Assembly (NCBI RefSeq): GCF_026341125.1
Contig: NZ_JAPEOR010000001.1
Location: 2,480,001-2,544,000, forward strand
Direction: 5' to 3'
Length of the DNA: 64,000 bases
Source: Streptomyces sp. NBC_01142
GTDB taxonomy: Bacteria; Actinomycetota; Actinomycetes; Streptomycetales; Streptomycetaceae
Shown here: in pieces, positions 59,209 through 64,000 of the stretch
Layout: each line of letters starts with the position of its first letter
How positions within the stretch are numbered: position 1 is the first letter of the stretch
The notes under the pieces: model-generated
What the model saw: the letters and a program-made list of their open reading frames with translations, nothing else
Database searches by the model: none
What the model was told of the DNA's origin: nothing
Translations under genes and position numbers: made by a program

Positions 59209-59588
59209 TGCCGTACGCAGCGATCACCTACCGGGTCAAGCCCGGGCACGAGGACGAGATCGCGGAGATCTTCGCCCACTTCACCCGCGTCGACACCCCC
59301 GACTACCGGGCCGACGACGGCGCGGCCGCCGGACGGCTCCTGGGCACCGGGGTGTTCATCAAGGACGACGTGATGGTCCGCGTCATCCACTACGAGGGCG
59401 ACTTCGCCGCCATCGGCCGCCACATGGCCACCCAGAAGGGGGTCCACATCCTGGAGGAGAAGCTCCAGCCCTATCTGGCCGAGGAGCGGGACACCTCCTC
59501 GCCGGCCGGCTTCGCGGCGTACTTCCGCAACGCCACGATGCGGTCCATCGCCCAGCTCACCGTCGACTCCCACCCGGCCGGGGCGTAA
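59208..59588 (+). CDS. SchA/CurD-like protein 1
   Basis: Protein of 126 residues that starts MPYAAITYRVKPGHEDEI and continues FAHFTRVDTPDYR, VFIKDDVMVRVIHYEGD and RHMATQKGVHILEEKL, the SchA/CurD pattern (PF04486) of whiE-ORFI proteins. These occur in spore pigment and pentangular clusters; some are thought to act as oxygenases or cyclases. It overlaps the ketoreductase stop. A second, related copy is on the other strand at 61603-61989. Confidence 0.88.
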   Translation: MPYAAITYRVKPGHEDEIAEIFAHFTRVDTPDYRADDGAAAGRLLGTGVFIKDDVMVRVIHYEGDFAAIGRHMATQKGVHILEEKLQPYLAEERDTSSPAGFAAYFRNATMRSIAQLTVDSHPAGA

Positions 59589-59593
59589 GTGCC

Positions 59594-60049
59594 ATGACCG
59601 AGGTGCTGGGGACGGCTGTTCTCCTCGGCAGCGGTGTCACCGCGGGGGTGCTCTTCGCCGTCGCGCTGAGTGTGCTCCCCGCGCTCTTCGCGATGGAGAC
59701 GGGCACCTACGTGTACGCGCACAAACTGCTGGGCCGCAACTGGGACCCGACCATGCCGGTCGTCGTCCTCACCTCCACCCTGCTGACCGTGGTACTCGCC
59801 GTCATCGCCGACGACAGTGCCGCACAGGTCCTGTTCGCCGTCGCCGCGGTGCTGCTGCTGGGGGTCTCCGCCGTCTCGCATCTGTGCAACGTGCCCATCA
59901 ACCGCAGGGTGAAAGCCGTCGAGAACCCCGACGAGCTGCCCACGGACTGGCAGGACCCGCGCCCACTCTGGCGCCGGTGGCACCTGCTGCGTACCTGGCT
60001 CGCCGTCATCGCGCTCGTGCTCAATGCCGCGGCGGTCACCGTGATCTGA
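59594..60049 (+). CDS. DUF1772 (anthrone oxygenase-like) membrane protein
   Basis: Protein of 151 residues with four hydrophobic segments. VLLGSGVTAGVLFAVALSVLPAL, HLCNVPINRRVKAVENPDEL and WRRWHLLRTWLAVIAL match DUF1772, a family that includes anthrone oxygenases of aromatic polyketide pathways. It could introduce a quinone oxygen. The stop codon lies in the loop of a perfect 18-base inverted repeat. Confidence 0.83.
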   Translation: MTEVLGTAVLLGSGVTAGVLFAVALSVLPALFAMETGTYVYAHKLLGRNWDPTMPVVVLTSTLLTVVLAVIADDSAAQVLFAVAAVLLLGVSAVSHLCNVPINRRVKAVENPDELPTDWQDPRPLWRRWHLLRTWLAVIALVLNAAAVTVI

Positions 60050-60067
60050 CACGGTGACCGCCGCGGC
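60026..60067. terminator. Perfect 18-bp stem-loop spanning the DUF1772 stop codon
   Basis: Arms GCCGCGGCGGTCACCGTG and CACGGTGACCGCCGCGGC pair without mismatch around ATCTGA, which holds the stop codon. It lies between convergent genes and is the strongest hairpin I found in the window. It likely ends transcription or protects the mRNA 3' end. Confidence 0.65.
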
Positions 60068-60090
60068 GGTTCTGCTGTGTACCGGGCCGT

Positions 60091-60150
60091 GTACGGGGTG
60101 GCGTGCGGGGCAGTGTGCGGGGCGGTGTGCGGGGCTGCTTACGGGAGGGG
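60091..60150. repeat. Degenerate 12-bp tandem repeat
   Basis: Five units of about GTGCGGGGCNGT (60091, 60103, 60115, 60127, 60139) fill most of the gap between the convergent DUF1772 and multicopper oxidase genes. The three middle units differ at one to three positions. No coding role is apparent. Confidence 0.55.
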
Positions 60151-60173
60151 CACACCCGCCCGGTACGTACCCC

Positions 60174-61592
60174 TCAGCGCACCATCTCCATCTGACCCAT
60201 CATGCCCATCGTCAGATGGCCCATCAGATGGCAGTGGAACATGTACAGCCCGCTGTACTCCGTGAACCTGATCTTTATTCGGGCACTCTCGCCGGGCATC
60301 ACCGTGACGGTGTCCTTCAGCCCCGCCTCGCTCGGCCCGGCCGGTTTGCCGTTGCGCTCCACCACCTGGAAGTGGTCCAGATGCGGGTGCAGAGAGTGCG
60401 GGATGGTGAACGCCACGTCCTTGTTCTCGATCGTCCAGATCTCCGTGGTGCCGAGCTTGGGCCGGAAGTCGACGCGGTCGACGTCGAAGGCCTTGCCGTT
60501 GATCAGATGCTGCTGGGTCTGCGGGTCGAAGGACATCGCGAACTGCCGCTGCACCGTCGGCGTACCCAGGTCCGCCACCGGCCGCAGCCGGCCCGGCACA
60601 CTGCTGGGGTCCGGCGCCGTGCGCACCACATCGAAGCGCAGCACCTCGGGCGCCTCACCGGGGAACGTCATCATCGTCTGCAGCACGATCTTCGAACCGA
60701 CCGGGTACCGGGAGAAGTCGACGACGATCTCCTGCCGTTCGGCCGGCCACACCTGCAGGATCCGGCTCGGCACCGGAGCCGGCAGCAGCCCGCCGTCGGT
60801 GGCGATGTGCGTGAACTCGTCGCCCTCGCCCAGCCGCAGTACGAAGGCCCGCTCGTTGGAGGTGTTGACCAGCCGGAAGCGGTACTTGCGGGCCGCCACC
60901 TCGAAGTACGGCCTGGGCGAGCCGTTCACCAGGAACGTCGGCCGGTCCTGGAACCCGTGCAGGTCGTACACGAGCGTGCCGTTCTCCTCGATCTTGGCGT
61001 CGCGCAGCTGCAGCGTGACGTCGTACTGCCCCTTGGGAAGCGGCAGCCGGTCCTCGGCCGGGTCGGTCAGCACATAGGTGGCGGCGGCGCCGCGGTAGAT
61101 GTTCTCCGCGTGCGCGTGGTGCGAGTGGTCGTGCACCCACATCGTCGAGGCGAGCTGGGTGTTGGGGTAGTGAAACAGCCGGCGCCGGCCGGGAGCCACC
61201 TCGTTGTCGGGGTGCCCGTCGGAGTGCGCCGGGACATGCCCGCCGTGCAGATGCATCGAGAACGGCACGTTGAGGGCATTGGCCTGCTCGATGACCACCG
61301 GCCGGCCGCGGCGCGCCACGATCAGCGGGCTCAGCGCCCCGTTGAACGTACGGACCCTGGACGTCGTCCCGGGCAGGATCGCCACGTCGGCTTCCCGCGT
61401 CGTCAGCCGGTAGAGGTCGTAGTCGGCCAGCCGGGCCGGGCGCAGCGGCGCCGGCACCCTCAGCGGCACGGTGAACGGGGTGGTGGCCGCCGCGGCGGGC
61501 CTGGGCTGCGCCCCGAGAACCAGACCAGCGGGTACGGCGGCCAGAACACCGGCCGCCGTACCCGCCTTGAGCAGACTTCTGCGGTTCAGCAC
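60174..61592 (-). CDS. Tat-exported multicopper oxidase
   Basis: Protein of 472 residues. The Tat signal is MLNRRSLLKAGTAAG followed by a hydrophobic stretch to AAA. Copper sites are visible in order: SMHLHGGHVPAH, WVHDHSHHAHAENIYRG, HSLHPHLDHFQV and FHCHLMGHLTMGMMGQM, the last including the type 1 Cys and Met ligand. Such enzymes oxidise phenols with O2 outside the cytoplasm. GTG 61592 has GGGAG upstream. Encoded inside an aromatic PKS locus, it may couple or polymerise the phenolic product; CotA in Bacillus spore coats is an analogy. Confidence 0.9.
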   Translation of the reverse strand: MLNRRSLLKAGTAAGVLAAVPAGLVLGAQPRPAAAATTPFTVPLRVPAPLRPARLADYDLYRLTTREADVAILPGTTSRVRTFNGALSPLIVARRGRPVVIEQANALNVPFSMHLHGGHVPAHSDGHPDNEVAPGRRRLFHYPNTQLASTMWVHDHSHHAHAENIYRGAAATYVLTDPAEDRLPLPKGQYDVTLQLRDAKIEENGTLVYDLHGFQDRPTFLVNGSPRPYFEVAARKYRFRLVNTSNERAFVLRLGEGDEFTHIATDGGLLPAPVPSRILQVWPAERQEIVVDFSRYPVGSKIVLQTMMTFPGEAPEVLRFDVVRTAPDPSSVPGRLRPVADLGTPTVQRQFAMSFDPQTQQHLINGKAFDVDRVDFRPKLGTTEIWTIENKDVAFTIPHSLHPHLDHFQVVERNGKPAGPSEAGLKDTVTVMPGESARIKIRFTEYSGLYMFHCHLMGHLTMGMMGQMEMVR

Positions 61593-61602
61593 GGAATCTC
61601 CC

Positions 61603-61989
61603 TCAGTTCGTGGACTGCGTTGTCGCGTCGCGTACGGACATCTGCGCCATGCAGGTGAGCAGGCTCCGCTCGAAGGTGGCGACAAAGCCCTCGATGGTGT
61701 CCGTCGCACGGGGCCTGGTCAGATAGGGGGCGAGCTTCTCCTCGACCTCGCGCACACCCGGCTGCACCGCCATGTGCCGGGCGATGGCGCCCAGATCCCC
61801 CTGGTACTCGATGACGCGGACCATGGTGTCGTCGCGGATGAAGACGGCGGTGGCCAGGATGCGCGCGGTCTCCTCGCCCGCCTCGCCCTTGACGACGGGG
61901 GAGCCCACCCTGCGGAAGCCGGTGAAGATCTCGGTGATCTCCTTCTCGTAGCCGGCCTTGATGTCGTACGTGATGGCGGCGAAAGGCAT
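61603..61989 (-). CDS. SchA/CurD-like protein 2
   Basis: Protein of 128 residues, clearly related to the one at 59208 (MPFAAITYDIKAGYEKEI, FTGFRRVGSP, VFIRDDTMVRVIEYQGD, RHMAVQPGVREVEEKL). It is transcribed leftward together with the multicopper oxidase, 11 bases upstream of it. In whiE the homologue is the first gene of the main rightward operon, so its inverted placement here is unusual. Confidence 0.87.
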   Translation of the reverse strand: MPFAAITYDIKAGYEKEITEIFTGFRRVGSPVVKGEAGEETARILATAVFIRDDTMVRVIEYQGDLGAIARHMAVQPGVREVEEKLAPYLTRPRATDTIEGFVATFERSLLTCMAQMSVRDATTQSTN

Positions 61990-62172
61990 GGCTGCTCCCT
62001 CGGTGAAATGAACCCCTGCGACGAAATGGCGCACCACGGAGCTCGCCGCGGGCTCGAGCGCGAGTACACCGGACCGTGGTGCAGGCACATCAACGCCGCT
62101 TCGAGCCGGTCTGTAGGAACGGCTGCGACGGTTCGGGCCACTGGACGGACCAGGTCGTTGAGGAGGCGGGCA

Positions 62173-62607
62173 GTGACCACCGAGATCACGCGCACCGTGC
62201 GGGTGCACGCTGACGACGTCGAGGCCAACACCCGGCGCGGCGGCGACATCCGGACGACGCTCAGCCCCAGGACAGTGGGGTGCACTTCCGGATTCGGCGG
62301 TGTGCTGACCCTGGAGCCGGGCGACTTCGTAACCGAGCACTACCACCCGTATTCCGAGGAGTTCCTGCATGTCGTCTCCGGTCAGCTGGAGATGACGATG
62401 GACGGTCAGCCGATCACGCTGGGTCCCGGCGACTCGCTGCTGGTGCCGATCGGCGTACGCCACCGGCTGGTCAACACCGGCACCGAGACGGCGAGCGGAG
62501 CGTTCCACCTCTCACCGCTGGCACCGCGCCCCGAGCTCGGGCATGTGGACACCGAGAAGGTCCAGCGGCCGCAGGAGTCCAACCCCCAGGTGGGCGGTGC
62601 CCAGTGA
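62173..62607 (+). CDS. Cupin protein, WhiE-ORFII/TcmJ-like
   Basis: Single-domain cupin of 144 residues. The metal-binding motifs are [15 protein letters not shown] and [10 protein letters not shown]. TcmJ/SchB-type cupins help cyclise or fold aromatic polyketides and precede KS-alpha in spore pigment clusters, as here. GTG 62173 has GAGGAGG upstream. The stop overlaps the KS-alpha start by four bases. Confidence 0.88.
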   Translation: MTTEITRTVRVHADDVEANTRRGGDIRTTLSPRTVGCTSGFGGVLTLEPGDFVTEHYHPYSEEFLHVVSGQLEMTMDGQPITLGPGDSLLVPIGVRHRLVNTGTETASGAFHLSPLAPRPELGHVDTEKVQRPQESNPQVGGAQ

Positions 62608-63881
62608 GCCGCAGGGCTGTCATCACCGGTATAGGTGTGGTGGCGCCGGGCGGGGTCGGCAGGGAAGCCTTCTGGGATCTGCTCTCCGCGGGACGCACCG
62701 CGACCCGCCGGATCACGCTCTTCGACCCCGGCGCCTTTCGTTCGCAGGTGGCCGCCGAAGCCGACTTCGACCCGGTGACCGCCGGGCTGAACCCCCGCCA
62801 GGTCCGCCGGATGGACCGCGCGGCGCAGTTCGCGGTGGTCAGCGCGCGTGAGGCCGTCCAGGACAGCGGCCTCGACTTCGCGAACACCCCGCCCGAGCGC
62901 ATCGGGGTGAGCATCGGCAGCGCCGTCGGCTGCACCATGGGACTCGAGGAGGAGTACGTCCTGCTCAGCGACGCCGGCAAGCACTGGCTGGTGGACCACA
63001 CCTATGGAGTGCCGCATCTGTACGGCTACATGGTGCCCAGCACCCTGGCCGTCGAGGTCGCCTGGGAGGTGGGCGCGGAAGGACCCGTCGCCCTGATCTC
63101 CACCGGCTGCACCTCCGGACTCGACTCCATCGGGCACGGTGCCCAGCTCATCGAGGAGGGCACCGCCGATGTCGTGCTGACCGGTGCGACCGACGCCCCG
63201 CTCTCCCCGATCACCGCCGCCTGCTTCGACGCCATCAAGGCGACCTCCCCCAACAACGGCGACCCCGAGCACGCCTCCCGGCCCTTCGACCAGGACCGCG
63301 ACGGCTTCGTCCTCGCGGAGGGGTCCGCCGTCCTCGTCCTGGAGGAGAAGGAGGCCGCGGAGCGCCGCGGCGCCCATGTCTACGGCGAGCTCGTCGGCTT
63401 CGCGGGGCGCAGCAACGCCTTCCACATGACCGGACTGAAGGCGAACGGCCGTGAGATGGCCGAGGCGATCAAGGTGGCCCTGGACCGTGCCCACCTCGCC
63501 CCCACCTCCGTCGACTACATCAACGCCCACGGCTCGGGCACCAAGCAGAACGACCGGCACGAGACCGCGGCCTTCAAGCGCACACTCGGCGGCCACGCGT
63601 ACAAAGTGCCGGTCAGCTCCATCAAGTCGATGGTCGGCCACTCGCTGGGTGCCATCGGCTCCATCGAAGTCGCGGCCTGCGCCCTGGCGCTGGACCGCCA
63701 GGTGGTACCGCCCACCGCGAATCTGCGCACCTCCGACCCGGAGTGCGACCTGGACTATGTGCCGCTGACCGCCCGGGAGCACCGGATGGACGTGGTGCTC
63801 AGCGTCGGCAGCGGCTTCGGCGGCTTCCAGAGCGCCATGCTGCTGGCCCGCCCCGGCGCGGTCGAGTACGGGAGGAGCTGA
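62604..63881 (+). CDS. Type II PKS ketosynthase alpha
   Basis: Enzyme of 425 residues. The active-site Cys169 is in [10 protein letters not shown]; other KS landmarks are [17 protein letters not shown] and [13 protein letters not shown], which hold the His pair. It condenses malonyl-ACP units into a poly-beta-ketone with the chain-length factor encoded next. GTG 62604 overlaps the cupin stop. The order cupin, KS-alpha, KS-beta matches whiE and related clusters. Confidence 0.96.
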   Translation: MSRRAVITGIGVVAPGGVGREAFWDLLSAGRTATRRITLFDPGAFRSQVAAEADFDPVTAGLNPRQVRRMDRAAQFAVVSAREAVQDSGLDFANTPPERIGVSIGSAVGCTMGLEEEYVLLSDAGKHWLVDHTYGVPHLYGYMVPSTLAVEVAWEVGAEGPVALISTGCTSGLDSIGHGAQLIEEGTADVVLTGATDAPLSPITAACFDAIKATSPNNGDPEHASRPFDQDRDGFVLAEGSAVLVLEEKEAAERRGAHVYGELVGFAGRSNAFHMTGLKANGREMAEAIKVALDRAHLAPTSVDYINAHGSGTKQNDRHETAAFKRTLGGHAYKVPVSSIKSMVGHSLGAIGSIEVAACALALDRQVVPPTANLRTSDPECDLDYVPLTAREHRMDVVLSVGSGFGGFQSAMLLARPGAVEYGRS

Positions 63882-63883
63882 CG

Positions 63884-64000
63884 GTGAGCGCTGCCACAGC
63901 ACAGGCCGCCCCGGTCATCACCGGCCTCGGCGTCGTCGCGCCGACCGGGCTGAGCGCCGAGGCCCACTGGTCCGCCGTCCTCGGCGGGAAACCGGCCATC
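63884..64000 (+). CDS. Type II PKS ketosynthase beta/chain-length factor (3' partial)
   Basis: The frame starts at GTG 63884, two bases after the KS-alpha stop, with GGAGGAG upstream, and is still open at the window edge. The 39 visible residues (PVITGLGVVAPTGLSAEAHW, SAVLGGKPAI) match the N-terminus of KS-beta proteins. Position and sequence agree; the Gln that replaces the active Cys lies outside the window. Confidence 0.9.
   Translation, partial: MSAATAQAAPVITGLGVVAPTGLSAEAHWSAVLGGKPAI

Noticed and set aside
1..64000. CRISPR array, tRNA or rRNA genes
   Set aside because: No regularly spaced direct repeats of CRISPR type and no tRNA T-loop or rRNA-like sequence were seen on either strand. 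This was by eye only.

Overview
The window is high-GC actinobacterial DNA, almost certainly from a Streptomyces chromosome. Signs are the strong GC bias at third codon positions, many GTG starts, chains of ATGA/GTGA stop-start overlaps, SARP regulators, a SpoIIE-type phosphatase, a spore-pigment-like type II PKS locus and only three TTA leucine codons noticed in the called genes. All functions are read from the sequence and from family knowledge; no database search was run.

Layout. 1-7.5 kb: a SAM methyltransferase that enters from outside the window, a sulfur module (LysR regulator, cysteine dioxygenase, YeiH-type exporter), a PAS/GAF/SpoIIE phosphatase and a metal ABC transporter (ATPase, permease, lipoprotein). 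7.6-12.4 kb: a CoA-thioester module (acyl-CoA ligase, two-domain CaiB-type CoA-transferase, acyl-CoA dehydrogenase). 12.5-18.5 kb: a secreted protein with an internal repeat, a GH88-like hydrolase with an MFS transporter, a His/Met-rich membrane protein, an ECF sigma factor and a secreted beta-propeller-like protein. 18.5-22.9 kb: xylB and xylA, divergent, with two operator-like repeats between them, and a ROK repressor. 23-27.8 kb: an ImmA/IrrE-type metalloprotease with an XRE regulator, a divergent MmyB-type regulator and a GH15 enzyme.

28-45.7 kb: a nearly gapless biosynthetic operon that I read as an acyl-tetronate pathway. A fatty acyl-AMP ligase would load an ACP. Two long acyl-CoA-dehydrogenase-like enzymes would desaturate the chain. 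A KS-AT-ACP polyketide synthase without reductive domains would add one malonyl unit. An FkbH-like HAD protein and a second ACP would supply glyceryl-ACP. A KAS III-like enzyme lacking the usual catalytic His would close the tetronate ring. An E2-type acyltransferase and an alpha/beta hydrolase would acetylate and eliminate to give an exocyclic methylene. A flavin monooxygenase and a P450 would tailor the product. The lipid-loading part resembles ramoplanin/enduracidin and the ring-forming part resembles RK-682/agglomerin.

45.8-54.7 kb: a two-component pair facing each other; a small RiPP operon with an NHLP-like precursor of 119 residues and a fused E1-like/YcaO cyclodehydratase, followed on the same strand by the histidine kinase; two SARP regulators; a type II thioesterase; and an ATP-grasp-like protein. 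I see no azoline dehydrogenase, protease or dedicated exporter. An IS110-family element (about 54.87-56.06 kb) separates this from the next cluster.

56.4-64 kb: an aromatic type II PKS locus (aldehyde-dehydrogenase-like protein, TcmI-type cyclase, ACP, ketoreductase, two SchA/CurD-like proteins, DUF1772 protein, multicopper oxidase, cupin, KS-alpha and the start of KS-beta). It resembles whiE spore pigment and pentangular polyphenol clusters and runs off the right edge.
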